Source: Microthyrium microscopicum (Eukaryota; Ascomycota; Dothideomycetes; Microthyriales; Microthyriaceae). Taken from it: a DNA stretch of 64,000 nucleotides. The position numbers and the translations under genes were made by a program. Location: the NCBI GenBank assembly GCA_010405405.1, contig MU004240.1, forward strand, positions 698,217-762,216, in the 5' to 3' direction. Below the pieces are notes generated by a model that worked only from the letters and a program-made list of their open reading frames with translations, did not search any database and was not told the origin of the DNA. Below, piece after piece: positions 33,822 to 45,728 of the stretch (positions within the stretch are counted from its first letter, which is position 1; the number at the start of each line of letters is the position of its first letter).

Positions 33822-34571
33822 ATGACAACCTCAACCACAATACGGCCCATGGCCTACACAGACATGCCCATCCTCCACGGCGACTGGGACAAGTTCGCCG
33901 ACGACAGACACACGCATCTCAAACGTCTAGGCAACGTCATCTATCTCCAACCAGGCTTCTTCCGCAACGAAGACGTCAAACAACTACAAAACCGCAAACT
34001 CATCGGTCTCACCGCAGTAGACAGTACCACGGACGAGATAATGGGCTCTTGCTCATTATGGTTCGTTGGTTTTCAGCCAGAGGAAGTCCCATGGACTGAG
34101 CCAGGTCCAGAACCCGAGTCCGAGATCCGCTGGTGTGAAGAGAACGCAAAGATACTCGCGGAACTCAACGCGCAGCCTGTGGATGAAGCGAGGAAGGAAG
34201 CAAATGCTATGATTGATAGCTTGGATGCAATGGAAGACAAAGATATGAAATACTGGCAGAGTGTCCTTATGCCACCCGGCTCCAAGTGTATTGTCGTGAG
34301 TGGATTCTCTGTTTTGCCTCAATATCGGCATAAAGGGGTGGGTGGAGCGCTGTTGAAATGGGGTACAGATCAGGCAGATCGATTTGGAGTACATATGTGG
34401 GTACATTCGTCAGAAGCAGCTGTGAAGGCCTATTCAAATGCTGGATTCAATGTGGTAGGTGAATTGGATGTTGATATGGACAAATATGCGCCAGGTCCAC
34501 CGCCGGAGGGAGTAGATGTGCCATGGGGTCATTATATAATCCGGTATATGAAACGACTTCCCAAAGAATGA
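33822..34571 (+). CDS. GNAT-family N-acetyltransferase
   Basis: A single exon of 249 residues beginning at MTTSTTIRPMAYTDMP. Although the frame is open further upstream, the leader before this ATG has no other family sequence. SGFSVLPQYRHKGVGGALL is motif A with the acetyl-CoA loop RHKGVG. MWVHSSEAAVKAYSNAGFNVV is motif B. A Glu/Pro-rich insert of about 70 residues separates the third and fourth strands. It shares family layout with the other acetyltransferase in this window but the two differ strongly in sequence, so they are not recent duplicates. The likely role is acetylation of a small molecule; the substrate is not predictable. Confidence 0.87.
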   Translation: MTTSTTIRPMAYTDMPILHGDWDKFADDRHTHLKRLGNVIYLQPGFFRNEDVKQLQNRKLIGLTAVDSTTDEIMGSCSLWFVGFQPEEVPWTEPGPEPESEIRWCEENAKILAELNAQPVDEARKEANAMIDSLDAMEDKDMKYWQSVLMPPGSKCIVVSGFSVLPQYRHKGVGGALLKWGTDQADRFGVHMWVHSSEAAVKAYSNAGFNVVGELDVDMDKYAPGPPPEGVDVPWGHYIIRYMKRLPKE

Positions 34572-34916
34572 AGCAATTCGTTACAGAGGAACTGCGAGGT
34601 TTGGGAAAAGATGTGGTGAGCATTGCGCAGTAGATATTGAAGAAAACAATTCATGTTCTGCTCTACATATAATAGAGCCCACCAATTCTATATCCAGTCC
34701 TCCCGTCTATGTCGTGGGTAATACCGACCCGCAAAAATATCATACACAGCTATGCTGTCGCTCAGGTAAACGCCAGCGCTGAAGCAAACAATAAGTACAA
34801 AAGAAAGAAAGATAAAAACAACAACACGCTAATCACATCCATCACTGCTCAGAAGCGATCTACCATGCGCAAGACTTTTGACGAAATGACCACGTATAGC
34901 ACCCCAATATCGTCGA
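34572..34916. other. Convergent intergenic gap
   Basis: 345 bp between the stop codons of the acetyltransferase gene and the large DH/PH gene. If the last intron of the DH/PH gene is retained, its coding frame would extend into this gap, to 34849. Confidence 0.5.
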
Positions 34917-37900
34917 CTAACCCGTTGGTTGCTGGCTCGTCAAGATCGTGAACATCCAATCTCTCACACTTTCGCTGGGGAACTAGAGAAAAGGTTAGTT
35001 TAATGTCATCTTCTAATGAAAGGATTGTGCTCACGTTGGTCAAACAAAACACGTCGCTCAACAGCGTCCCTACGCCACCAGTGCTTGCCACTTCTCCGTT
35101 CTCCTTCTCGGCCCACACATGCACAATGATGCCACGTGGATCCAGACTGAAGCAGCTCGGCGGTAGCACTTGATCCAATAGAATGGTAGTCTCATTCGCC
35201 AACACGACCCGCCATCCGGAAGTTCCATCATGAATACCCTGTGGCCCTCGGAAGCCCGCTACATCGCCTGTAGGATTACGCGGCGCATGTAAAATGTGCA
35301 GACTGGCACGACCCCATGACTTTGCAACGCGCGAGCGTTTCGTCTTCTCCCAGTGAACGATCTTGCAGCCAGTCGAGCGCATTATATGCTGCAGCTCACC
35401 TGGTTTTGTCCTAGAGAAAAAGTCCTTGGGCCCTTCGCTAGCAGCATCTGCTTCACGGGAGCTATCAGCTGACTTCTTGAAGATGGTGGACTTGTCGATG
35501 TTGAAGTTTGTAGTCTTTGCCAGTAACGACGTTAGGCCACGACGAATACTGCTTGTGGTGCGCGACGAGTACTCAGTGTTTCCAACGGTGGAACCAGAAC
35601 GGGTATGAGTCTTGCGGAAGCTGTTGGAGCGTTTGGAGCCACCCCACCAGGAACGCTCTCTGGATTGCGGTGTGGAGCCGGGGTTTTGCTTGTCAAAGAT
35701 CTCGGCTTCGGTTTCCTGTGGTGGTCGGGCGCGGTCAAAGGCGAGGACTTTAGGATTTGTGTGCATGGCACTGTGGGTGTGTTCGAGGAGATGATGGCGG
35801 TGGATGGCAATACGAGCGTGGAAACGAACTTTTGCGATGCGAGAGTGGCCGCCCACGACTTGGAAGCGAGAGTCTGGTGTAGGCTGGGAGCTGATGAGAA
35901 TGTCGCAAGCATTGAGTGTTTGAATCACCACCATTGGGGTAAGCTGGAGGCCGATGACAGGCGGCTGATTAGGTCGCTTTTTGCATTGGAAGCCTTTTGG
36001 TGCGTTGACGTCGAATATAGTTTCATAGGCACAGATTTTGCCCGGGCCAACTTCAATCAAGCATTCTTGATCGTGTATCTCCACGTATTCACCCATCTGC
36101 GGATTCCATCTCGAAACTGTTGCTATAGTTGTATGATATACTTGGCTTGCATCAGGGAGCTGTTGGTATGGCCCTTGCGATGCGGATTGGGAGGGAGTTA
36201 GGGAATCTACAACACTTCCTCCCACTTTTGATTCGTACTCATCAATGCGAGACATAATGTCGACAATGTCATCCTCTGCTTCACTCTCCGAGGTGTCAAG
36301 TTCTTCGAAATCATCCGAGACAGATTCATCAGAAGAGCAATCCTCAGTTTCAGACTGGGCGTGCCATACTTGTTTGAGAGGAGATGATGATCGTCTCTTG
36401 ACTTTGGAATCTGGAGTCAACTGAGGTCCACTTGTGGCGAGCTTGGGCGTCTTCTTTGAGAACGGCGTCTTGTGAGGAGGCGGAGGAGGCGGACCTTCTG
36501 CTGGCTCCGAAGAGGCTCGTTTGTGTCGGTCTCGGCGGTCGTCGTGTACCGTTCGATGAGCTGGTGGTGGAGGTGGTTGATTCTCGGAGATATAAGAGAC
36601 GTCGCTCAGCGAGGATGTTGTTAACGAGCTACGCGCTTCGACAGCACGGTGTGCAGTTGGAGGTCCACCATGTACAGGCATTGATGTCGAGCGCTTATGA
36701 ACACTGGGGCGATGTGTGGGCGTCTCAAAGTGTAGTGCTTCATCCTCCTCAGAGTCACTATCCCCAACGGAAGATGAAGGCATCCAAACACTGAAGCCAG
36801 ATGAGCCAGAATTGGATTGGGAGTCGATGTTATGTTTGCCTGTAGAATATCGATCTCGTGACGATTGCGCTGGACCTCTGCTGGTTTTGTAGGAGGCGGA
36901 TTTTCGAGCATCGTCAAGCGGCGTCTTAGGAGTCGTTGGCGATGCTGGAGCGTTGTTTCGTCTTAAAGAACCCGCCATCCGCATCGCATCATTAAGGTCA
37001 TGAGGAGCACGTTCATAATCGCCGTTGCCCCTACGCAAGTCTGATGTTCTTCGAGTTTGATCGTGATGGTACCTGGAGCCATGCCGAGGATCTGAGCTTG
37101 CAAAGTAATTATCTTCTCTAGAGAGATCACTAGGAGGCGTAATGGGTGACGCGGAATATGATCTTGAATGCTTGTTGTCCGGCGTTTGAGAGCACCATTT
37201 TTTGGCATCCGGGCCTGCTTTCTCTCCAAGAGGAAGTTCGACAAAGCTTGGGGATGGCGAACGAGTTATTTCCGATGAAGTGGAGTCCGTAATGACCGAA
37301 GCAGTCAAGAGTGACGATCCTCTGCTGCTAACAGGACGTCGACGTGTCTCTTTAACAAGCGCTGCGTGAGAGAAGGCAGGCGGTACTGGATTTGAACCGA
37401 GCATTTCGAGCCACTCTACAGCAACTTCCTGGTCCTTGTTCTGAAGAGAGACGAGTTCCTGCCAAGGACGACCGCTGGTACTAAGTCCTCGAAGCATGAC
37501 AATGAGCTCGGTATTAGAATCTCCCATACGAGCTGACACATGTTTGAGGGTGACAGGAGGGACAAACAACCACCGCTTGTGGCTATCAGACTGACAGATC
37601 AAAAGGTCACCATCATTACCTTTACCGGGTGCGTCATCTCGAAGTAGTATTTCGATTCGAGATATAACCTCTTGTCCACTGGAATGGATCATGTGCATCT
37701 CGAAAAAGTCTCGCGCGCGAACACATCGATTGGCATCGACTTTAACTCCGGTGATTGCGGCCAAGCTAGCTGGGTCGCGTGCTCGACGGACATCAACTTG
37801 AGCTGCTGCTTGATCTTCCATACGAGCCTTTTCATTGTTGACCTTTGCTCGGGCAGTTTGCATTAATTCCTCGTACTTTTTGGATAGCGTCTCTGACTGT

Positions 37901-40754
37901 GCGGATGGTTGGATAGTGTTAAGAGCCTAAAGCTGTTAGCAAAAATCTGCAAAGAGCCGTGATAACTTACAATGATAGTCTTGCTCAGGTTCTTCAACCG
38001 AACCAATGGACGCTTAAGTAAGAATGCAACGTCTACTAGTTGACCCTGTGCATTGACAACATAGCCCTCCGCATTACGAGGTAGAGCGTCTGCCATTGAC
38101 CCTTCAATGTCTCTGCCAGAGACAGCAGAAGCATCGTCAGCTGGGACCAGGCTGACAACAACATCTTGAAAGCCTAATCTCCACGTTCGGACATACTCAG
38201 AGTATATCTTATGAGCTCCTTGTGCCCAGGCTAGAAAGCCCGATACATCCTTTTTCGCAATGCGGGAATGATAACTCTTTAAGCGCTCAAGTGCTACGCC
38301 CATCTCATGGATTGCTTTAGTCGCATCCTTCTCGCTGCCCTCGCCTGAGAACTTGCTGAACAGACCAGCAGCGACAGCAGCATCAGATCTTGACAAGACA
38401 GCCTTGAAAAGCACCTTTATTACTCCTCCTACCAGAGTCCGTAGCTCAGGCATATATGATTCTTCTTCGGCATTCAGCTCATCCAGTAGATCCGGGAGAG
38501 CCATGTGTGTTCGTGAGCGTATTGATCGGTTGCTACGTATAGACCGATTACTACGCGTCGAAATAACAGACTTGGACTTTTTGACACCAGAGGTTTTGAC
38601 CGATAGTCTTCTGGGCTTGCCTTCTGACTCGGTGATGAATGAAGTGTCCTCGAGGATGACAGGATGCTTTCTCGAGTTCGATCTGCTTAAAGCGCCGTCG
38701 GCATGTCTGGCTTCGGTCCGCATCGTTTCTACAGATGCTATAGTGGATAATCGTTTGCCAGTAGATGGAAACTCTCTCAACTCTCGCTTTGGAACCAAGG
38801 CCATTCCTCGATTAGGATCCATAGCCGTGTCCATGGAAGTCGCTGTGAAGCCAGAGCCTGTAATTGATGTTCCAGTTATCTCGGTGCTGACGTCCGACTC
38901 CGATATTATTGAAACGGACTTGGACCGAGTCTTTGTAGGAGAGGCGCCATTTCTACGAGCACCTCTGCGCTTTAAAGTTGGTGTTGAGGCGTTTGATGAC
39001 AATTCGGTAGATACCTCAGAATAGTCTGTAGATTTCGTTGTGGCACTTTGCTGAGCTGTAGATGTAGATATTATCGATTCGGTTTGAACGGGTCGTCGCG
39101 GTTGCCTCGCAGATTTCTTCACTGATGAGATGATGTCGCTAGGATGGCTAGAAAGCTTTGTTGGTGTTTCGTCAGTCAGCACACTTTCGTCGTCTCTCGG
39201 TGATCTCAACTCCGCCTCCCTTGGCTCATACGAAAAGGCTCTTCGCTTGGAGCTCTTCGATTGCTTCGGCGTCTCAACAAATGGATCAGGTGTTGCAGTC
39301 AACCAGGTTTCCACTAGAGTTGGTTGATTGTTTACAATGGCTGCGCCAGCCGCGGCGAATGCAGGAATTACATCTCCAGCATTATACGATGGTTTCCTCA
39401 GTCCGTGGTTGTCTCGCGACTCCGGAAAGGCGTTTCGTGCTCCGCTCATCATATAAGAGTCCGGTGGATCCTCACTTAGTGCTCTACGATGCCGTTCCCT
39501 TCTCGACCGTCTCTCCGCTTCTCGCTTGGCATCCACGCGACTTGCTGAAGATGACACGCGGTCATCGGCTTTTAGCCACTCGGCTGTGCGATCTCCTTCT
39601 GACCGGCGCGTAGATTGCCTATGTGATCGGGATAAGGGTGGTGTTTTCTGCACACTCGCGTTGCGCTTCAATTCCGTATCTTCGCTGAGCGAGTCATCAG
39701 AACTGCTACTGCTGCTGCTGTCCAGGCTTAGTACTTCCGTCGGCCGTTTTCGACGAACTGTGCCTTTGGGTCTTTGTGCTGGAACAGAGAGGTCGCTTTC
39801 CGTATCATCGTCCGAGTACACTTCTCTCCGCAGCGGCCGTCGCGCGCTGTCAGTAGGGCCGTCTCCGTGCATGCCGATGCCAGTGAATACGCCAGGATTA
39901 AATAAATTGGCCTTTTCGCCGGGTATGAATTGGTGAAGAATGGGTTTCTTTAGTTTGTTGGTAAACGTGCGGACATTAGATGGCAAAGAAATCTCGAGTT
40001 GCGGTGTAGGTTTGACTTCTTCTTCGCGTCGAGGCAGTAGTGGTGGTCGAACCCAGGCAAGCTTGACAGCTGGTTTTGGGGGAGGCGGAGGAGGTTTTGG
40101 TGGTGACTTCTTCTTCGGGGGAGGAGGCTTTGCTTTGTGACGCACCCAATGGCCGTCACTAACGACTCTCTTCTTGGGTGCGCTGGCCTGCTTAATTTCT
40201 TCATCCAGCTTATTTTGACGTGGTCTTCGGGTCATCATTACCGGCTGCTTTGCTGGGGCTGTGGCGGGACTTCGGTCGACGATAGTTGGCTTTGTAGGTG
40301 TAATTGTTACGATTTCTGGCGGAGGATTGGGCGAGGTTGCGCTACGAGGTCGTGACTTGTGCTCCGAACCTGCCTCGTCTACCTCTGAAGTGGCCTGTTC
40401 TGTCGCAACTGCTTCAACAGTCTCCTCCGCGACTTCCTCATCTGCCCCTGCCACTGCCTCCTCTTTCGCCGGAGTATCATCATCAGAATCTACCGTCACA
40501 ACAACCAATGCAACACCCTCGGATTCATGTGTCGATGAAGCCACACCCTCAATTGCCGGCGCAGGTTTCTGGCTATCAACAGTTGACGTTGAAGTCGACG
40601 CCTTTTCCGCCGTATCTTCAGATCCGCTGTCCTCGGACCCATACAGACCACCACCCGTCTTGTTCCATTTCGACACCTTATCTTTCACCGACGCGGTTTT
40701 GAAGGGACTCGAGCCAGCGAGGCTGAAGTTGCGCGGTTTTTTAGCGGGGGCCAT
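34917..40754 (-). CDS. Large DH/PH-domain protein (RhoGEF-like)
   Basis: Three exons (40754-37971, 37926-35035, 34982-34917); 1913 residues. The first 740 residues are disordered, rich in Ser, Pro, Lys and acidic runs (a PPPPPPK region near 220). A DH-like domain starts near 752: PDLLDELNAEEESYMPELRT resembles conserved region 1, and AFLLKRPLVRLKNLSKTI resembles the LLKRPxQR helix. A PH-like region follows (about 997-1110, FFEMHMIHSSGQ to VAVEWLEMLGS). The C-terminal half is again mostly disordered, with one conserved-looking block around TPMVVIQTLNACDILISSQ. DH/PH proteins load Rho GTPases with GTP; the window also encodes Rho2, but a link is conjecture. The last intron has clear signals (GTGAGC, ACTAAC, TCTCTAG). 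Retaining it gives a different C terminus ending at 34849. Confidence 0.8.
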
Positions 40755-42012
40755 TCCAATCTGTGTCGCAAGAAGTGTCAGCGATCATACAGTGGAGACG
40801 AATCTCGTCATATGCAGGAGAAGAAGATGTTTGTTTACCTACTTTTCACCGCGGGGTTACATGAGCGCGAGAGAGCAACGGTGTAACAGTATAGACGATA
40901 TTGTTTGATTGAGGACGGAACCAGCTACTGTGCAAGCGCGGGCTTGGAGTGGTACAGCATGGGTGGTTTTGTTGCTTGTGAAAATGGCTGGTTGCGATGG
41001 GACCGGCTGAACAGAGTTTGGTGGTATAGCGCTAGATTCGAGGGCGAAAGTCGCAGTTTCTGGGCGTTAAGACGGGACGATATGGCAAACAATGAGTCGA
41101 GAATCGAGTTGAGACAGTAATTGAGGTGCTTGATGGGTAGATTGGGTGTGGAGTGGTTTGTTGGGCCAGTGTTTGGGAGATTCTAGGGATTGTTGACAAG
41201 CAAGATCCGAGTCGCCAAAGCTCCTCAGCCTAGCCACCAGGATCCATCGCAAGCAAGAGGCCAATCATACAGGGCTACCTGGCTCTTAGCGTCATCTAGC
41301 GCAACCTTATTTATGGAGCTGTGGTCTTATTAAGCATCTTCACATGGATCAACCTCGATCGGTTCCCTTTCAAGGTTCCTATCTTGGTTCTCCATCTATT
41401 TACAAGTTCCTCCTGCTCAGATCTGGATCTCAGACGCTTCCAGGGAGACAGCAGAAGTGCTCAGTATCAATATGCGCCGAGAACCGCAATACCTGCACAG
41501 TCAAACAGACACTTTACTTTCTCCGATCGAGATAAGCTATTCCTTCATCCGCCACGCTCGATATAAGATTTGGTATTTATACAGGGTATCCAGCCTCTTT
41601 CTGTATAAACAAACCAGATTCGTTGCTTGCTGTGACGTGGCAGTAAGTTCTATCCCGCAACGACAGGGGAGAGTATCTGAACTGTCCTGATCGATGAGCA
41701 AGATGGTACATCTTTCTGCGGATCATACCAGATGGGTAAGGTACACGAACGATTTCAATATGAGTTGGACATCCAACAAACCCGACATTCAAAGTTCCAA
41801 TCATGCCCATTGAGAAGTATCATTTTTTCAATTATCATTTTTCGAACTATCTATTTTCAGAGTGGCGAACATACCATCTAATCCGAATCCCTTTTTTTAT
41901 CATTGCCGTGGACACATATACAATCATCAAACACCTTCCTTTTTCCCGGTGCATACTCGTTGTTTCATAGCAAACTGAGCACCGACAGACTTCTTCACCG
42001 AGCGGAAAATTC
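40755..42012. other. Intergenic, upstream of the DH/PH gene
   Basis: About 1.26 kb between the DH/PH start and the AGM1 stop, both minus. It would hold the DH/PH promoter. A plus frame at 40905-41120 is Trp-rich but unsupported. No repeat was found. Confidence 0.5.
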
Positions 42013-43955
42013 TCAAGCGCCAAACCGCTTCACCAAATCTGCCACTCTCGTAGCCAACTGATCCGCTTCTGCTCTCGTCGCAGCTTCCGCATACACACGC
42101 ATCGCATCCTCTGTTCCCGACGGCCGCGCAAACGAGCGCCCATCCTTGTACTTTTGTACCAGCTCATTTAGCTGCGATTGGATGTTCTTGGGCTCTTCCA
42201 TTTGGCGCTCTGCATCGACTACTTTGAACATGCCGCGATCACGTACTTCGACCCGGACAAGGCGGTTTGGCAGATCGACGTATGTGCGTGTCCACTCAGT
42301 CATGCCCCAGCCTTTGTGCGCGAGGATCACTTCGACGAGCAACATGTCACTGAGCGCGTCACCAACAGCCTGGTTGATCAGATCGAGGAGGGCGCGGAGT
42401 GTGTCGAGAGCGGTTTTTTGCGCAGGTGATTGTGGTTCGTAGGCATATGTCAGCTGCTTGACGGCCTTTGGACTAAAAAGGACCGTGCCGTGGCCGTTGG
42501 CCTCGAAGTACACGCCAATGTCGAAGCGGGTCGCCGCGTGGTGCAGATGCTTGACACCGGTAGCGGTGCAGACGACGGGTAATTTGAGGTCAGACGTGAT
42601 GTAGTGTGTGGACGCTCCATTAGCGTAAGCGGTTTGCACGACACCGACGGCAAGTTTCTCCGAGAGACCTGCTTGGCGGCTTAGGTCTGCGAGAAAGGAA
42701 GCAGCGAGTGTAGCAATGCGGTCGCCATCGAGGAGTTGGAAGGCGTTGTCTTTGGGGTTGACGAAGTAGTACACAATCCGATCTGCGTCGCCGTCGAGAG
42801 AACAGCAGCGGTCGCCTGGAGAAGCTTTGGAGCTGGGTGGTGCTCGTTGGCCAGTCTTGACATAGTCTGCTCCGCACTAGGTTTTGTTAGAACTTTCAGA
42901 AGTAAGTGGCGAGATTATACTGACGTTCATGTTCAAGGCTTCCGGTTTGAGGACGTCATCATTGACAACTTTGATGTCGATGCCTCCATCAGCAGCAGTG
43001 GGGAGGTATTTCAGAAACTCTCGCAGCTTTGGTCCGCCAACTCCATTCGCACAGTCCACCGTAACAGCTCCTGAAACTGTTTTTCCCTTGATAGCTCGCT
43101 TGAAAGCATCGGCCAGCTTCTCGTAGTAACCCTTTTCGCTGACTTCGCCATATTCGTACTGGGTTCCTTTAGTGTTGATACAGCGCACAAGGTAATGCAA
43201 TTGTGGTGTAGTAAGAAGCTTGTAGTCCGTGTAAACAGCACCAGAAGATTGCAGAGCATCCACAAGCGAGGCAACCAACGAAGAGCCAGAAGCACGAGTA
43301 TCGCGGGCGTAAATGACATTGGCCTTGTTCTCGAGGTTGATCTTTAACTCGCTAGCAATGGTGTGATAGCGTTCCACAACAGTCTTGTCGTCAGGCGAAT
43401 TTGCCAGCCAAGTCGCATGCGACTCCCAGGATTGCTATAAAATTGAAACTGTCAGTATGATGGTGCAATTGACACAAACATGACCAATAATTGTGAAATT
43501 ATATGCAAACGAACCTCTAGCATCTCACCCTACAAATATGACGTTAGCATCAAATTTTGATTGCAGGCCAACTTTGTGCCATACCATTGGGTCCACAAGC
43601 TTGATACCATTGTCCTCTGGAGGATTATGACTGGCAGTAATCATAACTCCAATTGTTTGTCCATTTAACTTCCGAGAGCGGAGTGAGGCGAGTAGGCCAA
43701 CGCGGAATACGACTGAGTCGAGAAGGTTTCTGTGGAGTTATGACCATTAGCCATGGTGATGCGAGATAGCGGGAGGTTCTCAGAGGACATACGCCTTCAT
43801 GCGGAACTGAAATGAAAGAATATTAGCTACAATCTTCACATATGAAGGCAAGTTATCCGAGCCGAGAAATTACTTACACCAGCAGTTCCATACTGAAAAG
43901 TCGTGTCAGGCTTTGGGTGTTTGGCCGAAGCCGCAAGGATTTGTTCCGACGGCAT
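42013..43955 (-). CDS. AGM1: Phosphoacetylglucosamine mutase
   Basis: Six exons (43955-43878, 43806-43793, 43729-43585, 43529-43515, 43434-42925, 42876-42013); 541 residues, the family length. It interconverts GlcNAc-6-phosphate and GlcNAc-1-phosphate on the route to UDP-GlcNAc, and so feeds chitin and glycoprotein synthesis (yeast Pcm1). FQYGTAGFRMKA opens domain 1. [12 protein letters not shown] carries the phosphoserine (Ser64). [13 protein letters not shown] is the metal-binding loop. [14 protein letters not shown] is the sugar-binding loop, and [17 protein letters not shown] is the phosphate-binding loop. Two exons are tiny: 14 nt (FRMKA) and 15 nt (GEMLE). Both are needed to restore conserved sequence and both are flanked by normal introns. 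Identification is firm. Confidence 0.95.
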
Positions 43956-44501
43956 AGTGAAGGACAGGATGGAATGAAGTAGATTGAAAGAGAGATGGAG
44001 GAAAAGTCTATTTAAATAGTCGGCACAGAAGAGGCTGAGGTTGATGGTGGGAGCAAGGTACAACAGGGGAGTCAATGGTCGTCAGGCAAGTTTGGCCCCT
44101 GGTACTGTAGCTGGATATTCAGGGTAGTTCTGGCGGTATACGCGGTGGGATGGGGATTATTCATGCAGTGACATGGATTTGCGACTTTTGAACCTATTGC
44201 GACAGCAAGAGACCTTATGCACATCAACTTCTAGAAGCTGCAGCACACGCTCAAGCGAGACACGAGATTGGTGCCTTTGACTCTGGAGATGCCGCTGTCT
44301 GCTGGACTAAGCCTTGTCTCACCACCGACAGTTCGCAGCTGCCAATCGAGAATTCTACTTGGATACTCACAGTGTGAGAAGACAATCGAATGATGCTGTG
44401 GAGCGCTGAACGTCTGAAGATTCGGCCGTGTTGCTCGTATTGGACTTTATGCGCTCCAGGTCCGATATCAAGAGTTTATGAGGGGTTCCACCATAGCAAC
44501 C
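43956..44501. other. AGM1 upstream region
   Basis: About 550 bp between the AGM1 start codon and MITE copy C. The AGM1 promoter should lie here. Nothing else was seen. Confidence 0.45.
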
Positions 44502-44712
44502 AACGGCATGGCAAAATAAATGGCGTACTCCCATCAATTCTGATGGCTACCACCAGCGCTGCTAATCAAAGGGCGCTTTAATTCTCATCGTATCTAATAA
44601 ATACGCCCAATCCGAACGCCCTTTATGGCAAATAAAGCACTCGATAACAGACTGTAGCCTCTGGGCGCCATCAGAGTTGATGGGAGTACGCCATTTATTT
44701 TGCCATGCCGTT
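44502..44712. mobile_element. MITE copy C, 211 bp, youngest-looking
   Basis: Terminal inverted repeats of about 46 bp start AACGGCATGGCAAAATAAAT and differ by one base between the two ends, so this copy is the least decayed of the four. The flanks are TAGCAACC (44494-44501) and TGGCAACC (44713-44720), a likely 8-bp target-site duplication with one change. Eight-base duplications are characteristic of the hAT superfamily, although the ends do not begin with the common CAGNG. The inner region aligns with copies A, B and D. It lies between the divergent AGM1 and mL40 genes and has no coding capacity. Confidence 0.88.
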
Positions 44713-45137
44713 TGGCAACCAACACTCCGTATCTGGCAGCTTGTGCAGGATGCCTTTTCTTATCACGCCAGTCTTACCTGATCATGTGGTGAGCACTGCT
44801 TCTGTAAATCTAGACTGGACCAAATTCATCTCATTGACTCATGAATTTCGTGGCGTTGACTGCTATCACATACATTTCAGCCAGCTTCAAGGCTGACTTT
44901 CAAGGTGTTTCTGCAGTGCGAGCTGCCCCACCAAAAAGATTTCCCACTAGCGACTTCCATAAAATACACTAGCAACCACTAGCGTATAATACACCAACCC
45001 TGTCTCCAAAACTTTTGATGTCCAGACTCCATTGCATCGTGAAGTAAGACATCCTCAACTCCATACATATACACCGCTCCTAATTCCACGGACATCAGCA
45101 CACCATCTCAGCTCCCGGCCGAATCACATTGCCCAGC
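44713..45137. other. mL40 upstream region
   Basis: About 425 bp from MITE copy C to the mL40 start codon. It becomes C/A-rich near 45050-45130, consistent with a leader. Nothing else was seen. Confidence 0.45.
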
Positions 45138-45728
45138 ATGACCACAATACGGCATACCCATATGCTCTTCTCGTCGATACGCAACCACTCCGGAAAGCAA
45201 CTCACCCAAAACGCATCTTTCTCAACAACCACCATCGCCCTCGCCCGCTCCAAAGGCCCTAGCAAACACGACAAACGCATAGGTCCGTTCATACTCTCCC
45301 ACCCACACCAATGCCATGACCAATCAATCCCAAATGCGCAGCACTAACCCCCTCCAGGTCTCCTCCAACAACATCTCTGGCACCCCCTAACACCCCGTCC
45401 CCTCCGCCTCTCACGACTCCGCCAACTACGCCACTGGACCATCAACGAAGCCTGGAAAATCTTTACCGCCAAGCGCGCGCACCAACAACGACTCGAGCTC
45501 ATGAAGCAATGGCAAGCAATGCAGGCTGCCTGTGAAAGGCTGCGCGTGCTAGGCGATGATGGGGTCGTGGGCGGTGCGAACACGGGCAGGTTGTATAGGC
45601 AGAGTTTGGACAAGGATGGGATTTGGGCGGGTGCGCCGATTGAGTATGCGCGGACGTTGACGGATTGGCCGAGTAAGAAGGGGTGGAATCATGAGTGGAA
45701 GAGACGGGTGGTTAAGGCGAGGTCGTAG
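45138..45728 (+). CDS. MRPL28: Mitochondrial large-subunit ribosomal protein mL40
   Basis: Two exons (45138-45282, 45358-45728); 171 residues. mL40 (Mrpl28 in yeast) is a mitochondria-specific large-subunit protein. The N-terminal about 35 residues (MTTIRHTHMLFSSIRNHSGK...) form a presequence. The conserved core begins at DKRIGLLQQHLWHPLTPRPL. It continues through LSRLRQLRHWTINEAWKIF, then a Gln/Lys-rich helix (LELMKQWQAMQAACERLRVL), then GRLYRQSLDKDGIW, PIEYARTLTDWPSKKGWNHE and a basic tail. The intron has donor GTCCGT and branch CACTAAC and restores GLLQQHLWHPLTPRPL. The start is the first ATG with a suitable presequence. Confidence 0.92.

Noticed and set aside
37376-37400. GGTTCAAATCC on the minus strand, a tRNA B-box look-alike
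   Set aside because: It lies within the coding sequence of the DH/PH protein, and no A box or cloverleaf can be drawn around it.
40261-40908. Plus-strand frame of 215 codons rich in Ser and Thr
   Set aside because: It is antisense to the disordered N terminus of the DH/PH protein and its composition simply mirrors that region.
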